This document shows positions 34,545 to 42,882 of a stretch of DNA of 64,000 bases, piece after piece. A program made the position numbers and the translations under genes. Each line of letters begins with the position of its first letter. Position 1 is the first letter of the stretch. The DNA is taken from NCBI GenBank assembly GCA_963739245.1, contig CAVTZP010000003.1, positions 351,104 through 415,103 of the forward strand, given 5' to 3'. Under the pieces are notes generated by a model that did no database searches, was not told the DNA's origin, and saw only the letters and a program-made list of their open reading frames with translations. Source of the stretch: CAVTZP01 sp963739245. Its GTDB lineage: Bacteria; Chloroflexota; Dehalococcoidia; Dehalococcoidales; BS750m-G39.

Positions 34545-36112
34545 TTCTCCTCCACGCTAGTAACCTGGGCGCCCATCTTTAGCGCTGCCTTAAGCAGGTG
34601 GTTATCCTCTGGCTCATAGGTGCAGCGCACACGGCAGGGGTGTCCCAGGAAGTTACTTATAATTTTCTCGGCGACCTGTTGATTTTCTACCATCTCCATC
34701 TTCTCCTTGTGGATGGGATATCTAAAGGCTAAGACCACAGTGTCGCCATCAATTGTCATCGGTTTAACCCCGGCGCTTCTGAGAATAGCAATAGCCGGCG
34801 TCCTTTTGACCTCCTCGGGCGCTTGTTCGATGACCTGCCTCCAGTTTTGTTTTAATCGCTCAATTTCATTATTTAGTTCTAGGGGTGGGGTGGTGGGAAT
34901 AGCCTCCGCCTTTGGTGGTGTCTTGGGCTTAGCCGCGGGCATAGGCTTAATCAGTTGCGGTTTTGGTGGGGTGACCTCTTTTATTGGTGGGGCAGGTTCA
35001 TGTTGCACCTGGGGAACGGGTGTCTCCTTTTCTTCTACCGGTGGTTGGGTGCAGTCAACTAAGGCTAGCTCCAGGGGCAGGGTGGAGTAGCTATCAAAAC
35101 CAAGCCCAAGCTGACTGAAGAGCTTTATTGCCTTTAATATCTGAGCCAGGGAAGTATGAGATGCCAGCTCCTTCAGTTCAGCGATATCCTCGGTGGTAAG
35201 GTCTACTGCTTCCTCGGAGCCGGTCTTTACCAGCAGTAGCTGTCTGAGGTATTCTACTACCTCCCGATTAAATTGGCGCAGGTCCAGGCCATCGCTATTG
35301 ATGCTGTTTATCGTTGACAGCCCGGCGGAGATGTCATTATTTGTAATATTCCTGACCAGCTCCTTAGCCCTCTGGTCTCCGGTGATACCAAGGACTGCCT
35401 GAATCTGGCGGAGCTCAATTTCAGTGCCATAGTAGGTGGCTAACTGCTCCAGCAGGTTTTCCGCATCTCTCAGGCTACCGGTAGCGCTCCTGGCAATAAG
35501 CCGCAGCCCTTCCGGCTCGATGTGAATGCCTTCGGCGTGGCAAATATGGTCTAGTTTTGACACTACAGCGGCCTGGGAGATACGCCTGAAGTCAAAGCGC
35601 TGGCACCGGGATAGGATTGTCGCCGGGACTTTGTGAATCTCGGTAGTAGCCAGGATAAAGATAACATAGGGTGGTGGTTCCTCGAGGGTTTTGAGCAGGG
35701 CATTTGCCGCTTCCTTGGTGAGCATGTGGACCTCATCTACAATATAGACCTTGTAGCGGGCCTGGTTGGGGGCGTAGTTAACCTTCTCGCGGAGGTCTCT
35801 GATTTCATCGATGCCGCGGTTACTGGCGGCATCAATTTCGAATACATCCAGAGCCCTGCCCTCGGTTATCGCCCGGCACATGTCACAACTGTTACATGGT
35901 TTGCTCTTCCGCTGGCTAGTGCAGTTCACCGCCTTAGCCAGGATGCGCCCGGTGCTGGTCTTGCCGGTTCCTCGTGGGCCGTAGAAGAGATAGGCATGAG
36001 AGACGCGCCCAGTGTGGAGGGCGTTACTCAGTGTCTGGGTTACTTGCTCCTGACCAACTACCTCGGCGAGGGTTTGGGGACGCCACTTACGATAAAAAAC
36101 TTGGGCTGCCAT
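34541..36112 (-). CDS. dnaX: DNA polymerase III subunit gamma/tau
   Basis: A 523-residue clamp-loader ATPase. Walker A is GPRGTGKTSTGRIL, zinc ligands are in CTSQRKSKPCNSCDMC, Walker B is VYIVDEVHML, and the SRC motif is in ATILSRCQRF. A Pro/Lys/Ala-rich linker (about 355-405) leads to the C-terminal domain that binds the polymerase. I see no A-run slippery site that would make a shorter gamma form. Confidence 0.95.
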   Translation of the reverse strand: MAAQVFYRKWRPQTLAEVVGQEQVTQTLSNALHTGRVSHAYLFYGPRGTGKTSTGRILAKAVNCTSQRKSKPCNSCDMCRAITEGRALDVFEIDAASNRGIDEIRDLREKVNYAPNQARYKVYIVDEVHMLTKEAANALLKTLEEPPPYVIFILATTEIHKVPATILSRCQRFDFRRISQAAVVSKLDHICHAEGIHIEPEGLRLIARSATGSLRDAENLLEQLATYYGTEIELRQIQAVLGITGDQRAKELVRNITNNDISAGLSTINSINSDGLDLRQFNREVVEYLRQLLLVKTGSEEAVDLTTEDIAELKELASHTSLAQILKAIKLFSQLGLGFDSYSTLPLELALVDCTQPPVEEKETPVPQVQHEPAPPIKEVTPPKPQLIKPMPAAKPKTPPKAEAIPTTPPLELNNEIERLKQNWRQVIEQAPEEVKRTPAIAILRSAGVKPMTIDGDTVVLAFRYPIHKEKMEMVENQQVAEKIISNFLGHPCRVRCTYEPEDNHLLKAALKMGAQVTSVEEK

Positions 36113-36122
36113 CTTCGCCTTT

Positions 36123-36151
36123 ATTATACCCTATATTAGCCTATTTCCTAA
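36123..36151 (-). promoter_or_regulatory. Promoter of dnaX
   Basis: Minus strand TTAGGA (36146-36151), 17-bp spacer, TATAAT (36123-36128), then 10 nt to ATG 36112, so the leader is only 3-4 nt. Confidence 0.55.
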
Positions 36152-36185
36152 AGGGGGTTAGGGCTGAATTTTTTGGTTATTAAAT

Positions 36186-36244
36186 AAAAAAAACCAGCTT
36201 TACTAGTTTGAATTGTCTTAACTGCGCCTAACTAGTAAAGCTGG
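36186..36244 (-). terminator. Rho-independent terminator of the tubulin-like gene
   Basis: A perfect 15-bp inverted repeat (CCAGCTTTACTAGTT at 36194-36208, complement at 36230-36244) with a 21-nt loop. On the minus strand it is followed by eight T (36186-36193). The gene at 36268-37446 ends 24 nt before it. Confidence 0.85.
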
Positions 36245-36267
36245 CAAAATAGGCTCGGATAGCTGGT

Positions 36268-37446
36268 TTATAGTAGTGAGGGAATATCCTTGGCTAAATC
36301 GTCTGTTTCTCTAAGCTTGTCCTCAAACTCGCCTCGTCTTCCTTTAAGGTCATGGATAACAGAGGTTGCTTTCTCAAAGTATCCCCTTATCTTGTCCAAG
36401 GCGTTGAACTCAGACAGAACTAAGGTTACATCAATCGTGCTCTTTACCCTGGGATAATCGCCATTCCTTATTACTGCCTGTGGACTCATCCCTCTGAGGT
36501 AGTCTGCCAGTTCCTTAACCAGGTCCATATTCATTTCCTTAGGTGGTCCCGAGACAAGGTATAGGGCTCGGCATGAATCAGCGGGGTTGCATTTAAGCGA
36601 GAGCTCACTTATGGCTTCATCCATGGCTTGGATCCCGCGATGAGTTTCGGTGCTCTTCTTTCTGAAATCTCCTCTTGAGAAGAAGTTGAACCACCTGAAG
36701 GTGGGTACTTCTGCCTTGCCAAAGCCGATCACTGTCCAGCCGGCTAGGCTCTGAATAATGTCTCCGGCATCAAGCATCTTTGCTCCAACATGCTTGGCTT
36801 TTTTCTCCTCGCCGGCGCAAAGCATGTTATAGAATTGTTCAACTATTAACGCATTTATCTGGGACAGGTTATTTTGAAGCGAGAAGTCCTTCCTCACAAA
36901 CCTTTGATTGTCAATGAGAAAGACGGCATCAGCCACTTTATAGAGGGACTTAAGGCAGGTGGCGGCATTATAAATGGTTCTTTCCTCGGTTTGTTCCTCA
37001 TGATTGAAGGGGAGAATAGCCAGGGCATAAGTTGGCTTGTCGCCGTAGCGGTCTTTTATCATCTGGGCGACTACTGGTAGCGCCCCAGAGCCAGTGCCAC
37101 CGGCAACACCGGCGGTCAATAAGAAGGCATCGGTCTCAAAGAAGCTTCGGGCGGTTCTTATTGCGTCGACAACCTTGTCTGAGTCCTCTTTGGCTACCTC
37201 AGCCCCTAGCTCATTTATTTTACCAACACCGTGACCACCGGTCCGGCGGCCTCCGATGAGGATTCTATGCTGGTAGTCAGGGCTTATGTGTTTAAGCCCG
37301 CTCAAATCAGCGGCATCGGTGTTTACGGCAAAGGCGCCGGTAATTATCTCAATCCCCCGCTGACTGCGTGCCCGCCTGTTTAGTTGGAGAAACTCATCGG
37401 CGATCCTGCCGCCACATTGTCCTAGACCGACAACTACTAGTTTCAT
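36268..37446 (-). CDS. Tubulin/FtsZ-superfamily GTPase (CetZ/TubZ-like)
   Basis: A 392-residue protein. The N-terminus VVVGLGQCGGRIADEF is the tubulin-type nucleotide-binding start, GGRRTGGHGVGKINELG follows, and the signature loop is GVAGGTGSGALPV (about 114-126). NALIVEQFYNML sits where the switch helix is expected. It lacks the C-terminal FtsA/ZipA-binding peptide of FtsZ, and its spacing differs from classical FtsZ, so it is probably a second cytoskeletal homologue and not the division protein. It is monocistronic, with its own promoter and a strong terminator. Confidence 0.82.
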   Translation of the reverse strand: MKLVVVGLGQCGGRIADEFLQLNRRARSQRGIEIITGAFAVNTDAADLSGLKHISPDYQHRILIGGRRTGGHGVGKINELGAEVAKEDSDKVVDAIRTARSFFETDAFLLTAGVAGGTGSGALPVVAQMIKDRYGDKPTYALAILPFNHEEQTEERTIYNAATCLKSLYKVADAVFLIDNQRFVRKDFSLQNNLSQINALIVEQFYNMLCAGEEKKAKHVGAKMLDAGDIIQSLAGWTVIGFGKAEVPTFRWFNFFSRGDFRKKSTETHRGIQAMDEAISELSLKCNPADSCRALYLVSGPPKEMNMDLVKELADYLRGMSPQAVIRNGDYPRVKSTIDVTLVLSEFNALDKIRGYFEKATSVIHDLKGRRGEFEDKLRETDDLAKDIPSLL

Positions 37447-37477
37447 TTATCCACCTCATATTGCCAATATTACTGTT

Positions 37478-37507
37478 ATTTTAAGCATAGTTCTTTAGTA
37501 ATGTCAA
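37478..37507 (-). promoter_or_regulatory. Promoter of the tubulin-like gene
   Basis: Minus strand TTGACA (37502-37507), 18-bp spacer, TAAAAT (37478-37483), with GAGGTGG before the ATG at 37446. Confidence 0.65.
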
Positions 37508-37565
37508 CTCATATAGGCTATTTTAATTGTCCTCAGCCTGGAATGTCAATACGGTTCCTAACGTG

Positions 37566-38570
37566 CTATTTGGTAATATAGGCAGCAAGGTCAGCCAGGC
37601 GACAACTATAGCCCCACTCATTATCATACCAGGCTAGTACCTTGACCATATTGCCAGCAACGACCATGGTGCTTGGGGCATCAAGGATGGCGCTGGCAGG
37701 GTTACCCTTGAAGTCCATACTGACCAGCTCCTCCTGGCAATACTCCAGGATTCCGGCTAGCGGCCCAGCCGCTGCCTCCTGGAAGGCGTGGTTGACCTGC
37801 TCCACGCTTACTTCTTGTTCCAGGTCGGCAACGAAGTCAACAACGGAGACGGTGGCTACAGGGACCCTGAAGGCTATTCCGTGGAGCTTGCCTTTGAGCT
37901 CAGGGATAACCTGGGTTACCGCTCTGGCGGCGCCGGTGGTGGTGGGGACGATGTTTATGGCGGCGGCTCGTGCCCGGCGCAGGTCGTGGTGAAACATATC
38001 CAATAGCCTCTGGTCGTTAGTGTAGGCATGAATAGTGGTCATCAGCCCTTTGCTCACCCCGAAGCTTTGGTGCAGTACCTTGACCACCGGGGCAATGCAG
38101 TTGGTGGTGCATGAGGCATTGGATATAATCTTGTGCTTGTCTGGTTGGTACTGGTCTTCGTTGACACCGAGGACGATAGTTATATCCTCATTGCGCGCCG
38201 GGGCGGAAATAATCACCTTCTTGGCGCCACCCTCAAGGTGAGCCGCGGCTTTGGTGGCATCGGTAAATAGGCCGGTTGATTCTATCACTATGTCTACGCC
38301 CCAGTCACGCCATGGGATTTTTGCCGGGTCGCGTTCGGCGAGCACCTTTATCTCTTTGCCGTCAACAACAATTGAATTCTCAGTGGCTTTTACCTCACCG
38401 TTATACCGCCCGTAGGTGCTGTCCCATTTTAAGAGGTGGGCGTTAGTCCTGGCATCGGTCAGGTCGTTGATTACGGCTACCTCAAGTTTGCCCTTGTGAT
38501 ACTGGTTAATTGCCCTGAGGGCTAGTCTGCCTACCCGCCCGAAGCCGTTAATGCCAATCCTGGTTGTCAT
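37566..38570 (-). CDS. gap: Glyceraldehyde-3-phosphate dehydrogenase, type I
   Basis: A 334-residue enzyme. The NAD-binding start is RIGINGFGRVGRL, and the catalytic cysteine is in SNASCTTNCIAP. The C-terminal half includes WYDNEWGYSCRLADL. ATG 38570 is chosen because GGAGG precedes it and it gives the conserved N-terminus; a longer frame adds 22 unrelated residues. It is the last gene of a tight run eno - tcmP - HgdD-like - gap. Confidence 0.96.
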   Translation of the reverse strand: MTTRIGINGFGRVGRLALRAINQYHKGKLEVAVINDLTDARTNAHLLKWDSTYGRYNGEVKATENSIVVDGKEIKVLAERDPAKIPWRDWGVDIVIESTGLFTDATKAAAHLEGGAKKVIISAPARNEDITIVLGVNEDQYQPDKHKIISNASCTTNCIAPVVKVLHQSFGVSKGLMTTIHAYTNDQRLLDMFHHDLRRARAAAINIVPTTTGAARAVTQVIPELKGKLHGIAFRVPVATVSVVDFVADLEQEVSVEQVNHAFQEAAAGPLAGILEYCQEELVSMDFKGNPASAILDAPSTMVVAGNMVKVLAWYDNEWGYSCRLADLAAYITK

Positions 38571-38571
38571 C

Positions 38572-39588
38572 TTATACCTCCTCAGCGATTTTCGCCCTCC
38601 GCCGACTGCGCTGGAGCATGTCAAGGAAGGCTTCAACCTTGGTCTTTATATGATTGGTCAGGAAGAAGTCATCGTTCCCCTCCAGGGTTAGAACGGGCAA
38701 TTTTAGGGCGTGCCTGAAGATGATGTCGCCGATTCCCCGGTGGCAGAAGGCCTGGACATAGTGAATGACCCCGTCAATCCGGCGCCGGCTAATCTCGGTG
38801 GTGATGTCCTTTAGCCGTTCATATATGGAGTAGGGGTAGGTGTAGTTTGAGTACTGCTCAGCCAGGGAATTTCCCGGCTGGGGCATGGCGAACTGACGCT
38901 GGATTTCATTAAAAACTACCCTGGCCCCCGTAGTCTCAAGGTAAGGGTAGAGGTCTTGACCATAGACCGAGGGCACACCGATATAGCCCAGCCTGAGCTC
39001 TTCTTTAGGATAAGGCTGACGCTTCTGGCACTGCCCCAGTAATTCTTGCAGCTCCTGATGGTATTTATTGTGGTCTTGGTTAAAGTCAGAGGTAGATACC
39101 AGCCAGAGGTGGTTCTCCCCGCCGCTGACCAATCCTTCCCTCCAGGTAAGCTCATCCAGCTTTAGCGCCAGTTGGCGGCAGGGCATAAGCTCAGTCCTGA
39201 CCTTCTCGGCAGCCTCCAGGCTTGTGCCCAGGGTTTTGGCCAGTGCCTCTAGGGCGTGCTGCATTTTCTGGGTATCTGGCTTATCGGGGTAGGCGAAGGG
39301 TATGGTCTTGAGACCTTTAAGCCTGAGCACCTCCATCAGCATAATAGTATTGGAGCAATCGCCGGTGGTAACGCAGAGGACGCAGTCAATCCCGTAGTCC
39401 ATACACACCCCGTAGATTCCCTTAATCCAGCTGCAGCAGTTTAGCGGGAAGCCAGCCCGCTCAGCGATATTTATTAGCCTTTCCGGGTTGGGGTCGGTGA
39501 TAAAGACGTTATTTAGGTCAACCGGCTGATAGCCGGCGGCTAATAATACCTCTATCGGAACCGTAGTGGTTATGCCAATCTTATTCAT
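38572..39588 (-). CDS. 2-hydroxyacyl-CoA dehydratase D-component family protein
   Basis: A 338-residue protein of the HgdB/HgdC-type D-component family (PVDLNNVFITDPN, CSWIKGIYG, VLCVTTGDCSNT, then HYVQAFCHRGIGD). Conserved cysteines suggest a [4Fe-4S] cluster. In the classical system two such subunits plus an ATP-driven activator dehydrate 2-hydroxyacyl-CoA; here only one subunit is present and no activator is nearby. It overlaps the previous gene by 4 nt and is one base from gap, so its function may be tied to lower glycolysis, but this is inference. Confidence 0.75.
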   Translation of the reverse strand: MNKIGITTTVPIEVLLAAGYQPVDLNNVFITDPNPERLINIAERAGFPLNCCSWIKGIYGVCMDYGIDCVLCVTTGDCSNTIMLMEVLRLKGLKTIPFAYPDKPDTQKMQHALEALAKTLGTSLEAAEKVRTELMPCRQLALKLDELTWREGLVSGGENHLWLVSTSDFNQDHNKYHQELQELLGQCQKRQPYPKEELRLGYIGVPSVYGQDLYPYLETTGARVVFNEIQRQFAMPQPGNSLAEQYSNYTYPYSIYERLKDITTEISRRRIDGVIHYVQAFCHRGIGDIIFRHALKLPVLTLEGNDDFFLTNHIKTKVEAFLDMLQRSRRRAKIAEEV

Positions 39589-40409
39589 CGCTGTTTATCT
39601 TTCCTGGTGTAGAGTAGCTCGCAGGGGAGGTATCTTTCTTTGCCCCACGCCTCCGCCAGCATTTTGGCTCTGCCCTCGCTATCACTGGCGGAGATTATAT
39701 GGTAGAGGGGGGGCTTGGAGAGGTAGCGGGGCTTAAAATCGGCGATATGCCTGTAGCCGAGAGCTTTGAGCCCATCTTTATATAATTCCACCAGCCGTTG
39801 TCTGGCTTTGCCTGAACCTATTTTGCCCTCCAGCCTTTGTTGTTTTATCTCCTCCCATTTGCTGTTTCCATAGAGCCTGGTTATTGAGGCCCGGCACTCG
39901 GGGCGGGTTAGATTTCGCAAGAGAGCCATTTCTAAGGGGAAGATTATTAATAGTTCTATTTTATGGCCTTTCCAGTCCTCGCCGTGGGTAGCTAGTTTTC
40001 TGATTGTTGACCAGCGTAGCCTCCGGTATCCCTCGGGGGCAATAAGGGCGAGGCTGGATGCCGAGCGGGGAATAAGGTCAAATACCTGCCGCAGGACTTT
40101 ATCATTAAGCGGATTGCCGGTTATTATATTGACGCTGTCATGCGAGGTGGTCAACTGCTTTAAGCCATCAGCATCCTGGCTGTCGCTCACCACAAATATA
40201 TACTTAGCGAATTCTGCTTTCAATGCCCGAAGTGATGAGTCTTCAATAATGCAATTGGTGCCCGTGCAGATGCAGTTACCACCTCCGGCATATAACTCAA
40301 GGTAGCAACACTGGTTACTGCCCATCGTGCTGGCATAGGCTTCAATATAGTCGGCGAAGCACTCAAGCTTGTGGCATGTCCACTTTCTAATCGGTTTCGG
40401 CTTGTTCAT
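39585..40409 (-). CDS. tcmP: Three-Cys-motif partner protein TcmP
   Basis: A 274-residue protein of the TcmP family: W-x-C/KL..YI..Y (TCHKLECFADYIEAY) followed by the LELYAGGG motif, reminiscent of a Rossmann methyltransferase-like core, then NIITGNPL and LALIAPEGYRRL. TcmP is usually found beside a three-Cys-motif (DUF5131/Gp37-Gp68-like) radical-SAM-type partner. I see no such partner here; the neighbours are enolase and a hydroxyacyl-CoA dehydratase-like gene, each overlapping by 4 nt. Confidence 0.75.
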   Translation of the reverse strand: MNKPKPIRKWTCHKLECFADYIEAYASTMGSNQCCYLELYAGGGNCICTGTNCIIEDSSLRALKAEFAKYIFVVSDSQDADGLKQLTTSHDSVNIITGNPLNDKVLRQVFDLIPRSASSLALIAPEGYRRLRWSTIRKLATHGEDWKGHKIELLIIFPLEMALLRNLTRPECRASITRLYGNSKWEEIKQQRLEGKIGSGKARQRLVELYKDGLKALGYRHIADFKPRYLSKPPLYHIISASDSEGRAKMLAEAWGKERYLPCELLYTRKDKQR

Positions 40410-41692
40410 TTATCTTTTAAGCTATAAAACGCTTGCCTTCCGGCAAAGCTGGCATTTTTCTTCAGTTCGGCTTCTATCCGGAGAAGACGGTTGTACTTGG
40501 CGGTGCGCTCGGAGCGGCAGGGGGCGCCGGCTTTGATTAAGCCGGTATTCAGACCGACGGCTAAGTCGGCGATGGTAGTGTCCTCAGTCTCGCCGGAGCG
40601 GTGGCTTACTATTGCTGTCCAGCCAGCCTGCTGCGCCATCTTGACGGTGGCAATGGTCTCAGTAAGGGTGCCAATCTGGTTGGGCTTGATAAGGATAGAA
40701 TTAGATGCCTTTAGCCTGATGCCCTGGCTAAGCCGATTGACACTGGTAACGTAGAGGTCATCGCCAACAAGATTGACGCTGTTTCCCAGTTTTTCGGTCA
40801 GCAGCTGCCAGCCTTCCCAGTCGTCCTCAGCCATGCCGTCCTCAATGCTGATAATAGGGTAGCTTGATACCCACTTGACATAATAATCAACCATCTCTTT
40901 GGTGCTTAGAGAGATGCCTTCTTTAGTCAGGATATACTGCCCATCTTTATAAAATTCGCTGGCGGCTGGGTCTAAGGCGATAAAGCAGTCCTTACCCGGC
41001 TTATAGCCGGCTTTTTCAATGGCGGCGAGCAATGCCTCTACCGCCGCCTTATTTGAGGGTAGAGAGGGGGCAAATCCCCCCTCGTCGCCGATGTTGGTAT
41101 CTAGCCCCTTATCCCTGAGCCATTGTTTCAGGCAGTGATAGACCTCAGTGCCGATTTGCAGGGCATGACTGAAGCTGCTGGCTCCCGCCGGCACCACCAT
41201 AAACTCCTGGAAGTCGGTTGAGTTGGCGGCGTGCTTGCCGCCGTTTAGGATGTTGAGCATGGGGACGGGTAGGGTATAAGAAGTGACCCCGCCCAGGTAG
41301 CGGTATAAGGGCATATTAAGAAAGTTAGCCGCCGCGTGGGCTACAGCTAGCGATGTTCCTAGAATGGCGTTAGCCCCAAGGCGCGATTTGTTAGCCGTGC
41401 CATCAAGCTGTATGAGCTTTTGGTCAATGGCGGCCTGTTCAGTGACGGGCATACCGATTATGGCTGAGGCAATGTCTTTATTGACATTGGCTACTGCCTT
41501 GAGCACCCCCCGCCCGCCAAACCGTGAGCCGCCGTCCCTGAGCTCTACCGCTTCATGCTTGCCGGTGCTGGCTCCGGAAGGCACCGCCGCCCAGCCCACA
41601 ACTCCACCAACTAGCTTAACCTCAACCTCAACTGTGGGATTGCCCCGGGAGTCCAGGATTTCTAAGGCTTTGACGCTCTCAATAGTTGACAC
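40406..41692 (-). CDS. eno: Enolase
   Basis: A 428-residue enzyme interconverting 2-phosphoglycerate and PEP. SGASTGKHEAVELRDG, the metal-ligand region SIEDGMAEDDWEGW, and the signature ILIKPNQIGTLTE followed by VSHRSGETEDTTIADLAV are all present. It forms a chain of overlapping genes with TcmP, the HgdD-like protein and gap. Confidence 0.97.
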   Translation of the reverse strand: MSTIESVKALEILDSRGNPTVEVEVKLVGGVVGWAAVPSGASTGKHEAVELRDGGSRFGGRGVLKAVANVNKDIASAIIGMPVTEQAAIDQKLIQLDGTANKSRLGANAILGTSLAVAHAAANFLNMPLYRYLGGVTSYTLPVPMLNILNGGKHAANSTDFQEFMVVPAGASSFSHALQIGTEVYHCLKQWLRDKGLDTNIGDEGGFAPSLPSNKAAVEALLAAIEKAGYKPGKDCFIALDPAASEFYKDGQYILTKEGISLSTKEMVDYYVKWVSSYPIISIEDGMAEDDWEGWQLLTEKLGNSVNLVGDDLYVTSVNRLSQGIRLKASNSILIKPNQIGTLTETIATVKMAQQAGWTAIVSHRSGETEDTTIADLAVGLNTGLIKAGAPCRSERTAKYNRLLRIEAELKKNASFAGRQAFYSLKDK

Positions 41693-41708
41693 TTTACTCC
41701 TCAGACTT

Positions 41709-42185
41709 TTACGAGGTAATTAAATCAAGGGCTTTATTTACCGCCTCAATTGGGCTTTGAGCCAGGATGATGGACTTCTCCTGCCGACCATTTCGGGATA
41801 ATGACCAGGTATTCAAGCCAATAACCGGGATACCGCTTTTTAGGGCATAGCTTATCTCAGAAAGGGTGCCGTAGCTGCCACCGATGGCTATAACCGCTTG
41901 GGCTGATTTAACCACAATGACGTTTCTTGCCTCCCCCAGACTGGTAACAATGGGGATTTGCACATAGGGGTTGGCTGCCCGCTTATCACCCCCGGGCAGG
42001 ATGCCGATAGTTGTTCCCCCCTCGGCGCTGGCGCCCTTACAGGCTGCCGTCATAATACCACCCAGCCCGCCGCAGATTAAGATAGCACCCCGCCGGGCAA
42101 GCTCCTGCCCGACCTCTTCCGCCATTCGGGCTTCCTTTTTTGAGCATTGACTCCCGCCAATAACGGCAATGAATTTCTTGTCCAT
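41709..42185 (-). CDS. SLOG-domain (TIGR00725/LOG-like) protein
   Basis: A 158-residue Rossmann-like protein of the SLOG/DprA-LOG superfamily: VIGGSQCSKKEARMAEEVG at the start, ICGGLGGIMTAACKGA in the middle and AIGGSYGTLSEISYAL (the PGGxGTxxE-type motif). Family members bind nucleotides or have phosphoribohydrolase activity; a specific substrate is not assignable. It is the first gene before eno, 16 nt away. Confidence 0.82.
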   Translation of the reverse strand: MDKKFIAVIGGSQCSKKEARMAEEVGQELARRGAILICGGLGGIMTAACKGASAEGGTTIGILPGGDKRAANPYVQIPIVTSLGEARNVIVVKSAQAVIAIGGSYGTLSEISYALKSGIPVIGLNTWSLSRNGRQEKSIILAQSPIEAVNKALDLITS

Positions 42186-42241
42186 GTAAGTATAGGAATT
42201 ATATCACCGAGGCTAAGCTATGGCAAAGGGGGGTTTTGGTG

Positions 42242-42395
42242 AACCTATCCCCCTTCACCCTAAAAAATCTGTGATTTTTCAGGGAACCCGATTAAAATGT
42301 TGCAATCCTATCCCCCTGACCCCCTTCCCTTATTATTTGTTGAAGGGAAGGGGGGAATTAGTAAGGGAGGGGGCTTCGCCCCCTCCCTAAAATCC
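42242..42395. repeat. Palindromic intergenic repeat, composite copy 7
   Basis: Begins AACCTATCCCCC. Three hairpins: CCCTaAAAAATC/GATTTTTcAGGG (42258-42284), CCCCCTTCCCTT/AAGGGAAGGGGG (42320-42354), AGGGAGGGGGC-ttc-GCCCCCTCCCT (42364-42388). Confidence 0.8.
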
Positions 42396-42502
42396 CCTTT
42401 CTGCGCTGTTTCCGTTAGGCATTGACAATTGCGAAAAACTGTGCTAATAATTGATTAGGCTTGTTGGGCGGTGGTGTTTTATACGCCGCTGGATAAGTTG
42501 GG

Positions 42503-42544
42503 AAAAGAGATGCGAGATTGAGATTGATATCACGCATCTCTTTT
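42503..42544 (+). promoter_or_regulatory. 12-bp inverted repeat with T tract upstream of a small gene
   Basis: AAAAGAGATGCG (42503-42514) and its exact complement (42533-42544) around an 18-nt loop; the right arm ends in TTTT. It can be a terminator or attenuator, or an operator. It lies 42 nt upstream of the ATG at 42587. Confidence 0.5.
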
Positions 42545-42586
42545 GTATTTGTGAGTCGGTCTGACAACAAAGGTGGTGAGAAGCAT

Positions 42587-42769
42587 ATGATACAGAGGGT
42601 TGCTGAGGCACTGGTGGGTGGTGGAATCGTTGGCGTCATAGCTGGAGCCATACTTGCCTGCATTGTGACGGGCACGAGCACGAGCGATGTCTTGCTTAGA
42701 AACACCATCCCTACAGCTACTGGTGGTGCAGCTGCACTACTCACGTTTTTGAGGCTCTTCCTCGCTTGA
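42587..42769 (+). CDS. 60-residue membrane protein, unknown
   Basis: ATG 42587 with AAGGTGGTGA upstream. A Gly/Ala/Ile-rich helix (about 8-30) is followed by a polar loop (GTSTSDVLLRN) and a second hydrophobic stretch (PTATGGAAALLTFLRLFLA). A longer frame from 42518 overlaps the inverted repeat and is less likely. I do not recognise it. Confidence 0.5.
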   Translation: MIQRVAEALVGGGIVGVIAGAILACIVTGTSTSDVLLRNTIPTATGGAAALLTFLRLFLA

Positions 42770-42796
42770 GGAGGGCTTACTCAATCAGGGGTGTCT

Positions 42797-42873
42797 AAGA
42801 GGGGCGATAGCCCCTCTTTTAAAAAATCTTCCCCCTCTCCTTTTAAGGAGAGGGGGATAAAGGGGGTGAGGTT
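42797..42873. repeat. Palindromic intergenic repeat, copy 8
   Basis: Hairpin AAGAGGGGC-gata-GCCCCTCTT (42797-42818), then CCCCCTCTCCTT/AAGGAGAGGGGG and the right end GGGGGTGAGGTT. It lies between convergent genes, where it could also terminate transcription from both sides. Confidence 0.8.
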
Positions 42874-42882
42874 CTAAATCCC

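Larger units (their letters stand above)
42186..42586. other. 401-bp divergent intergenic region
   Basis: No protein gene is supported. It holds repeat copy 7 and the 12-bp inverted repeat at 42503-42544. Confidence 0.75.

Noticed and set aside
34541..36112. Frameshift production of a short gamma subunit from dnaX
   Set aside because: I looked for an A6-8 slippery run after the ATPase part and found none with a following stop in the -1 frame that I could support.
39585..40409. A defence pair built on TcmP
   Set aside because: TcmP often pairs with a three-Cys-motif protein in mobile regions, but no such partner is present within the window and the neighbours are glycolytic.
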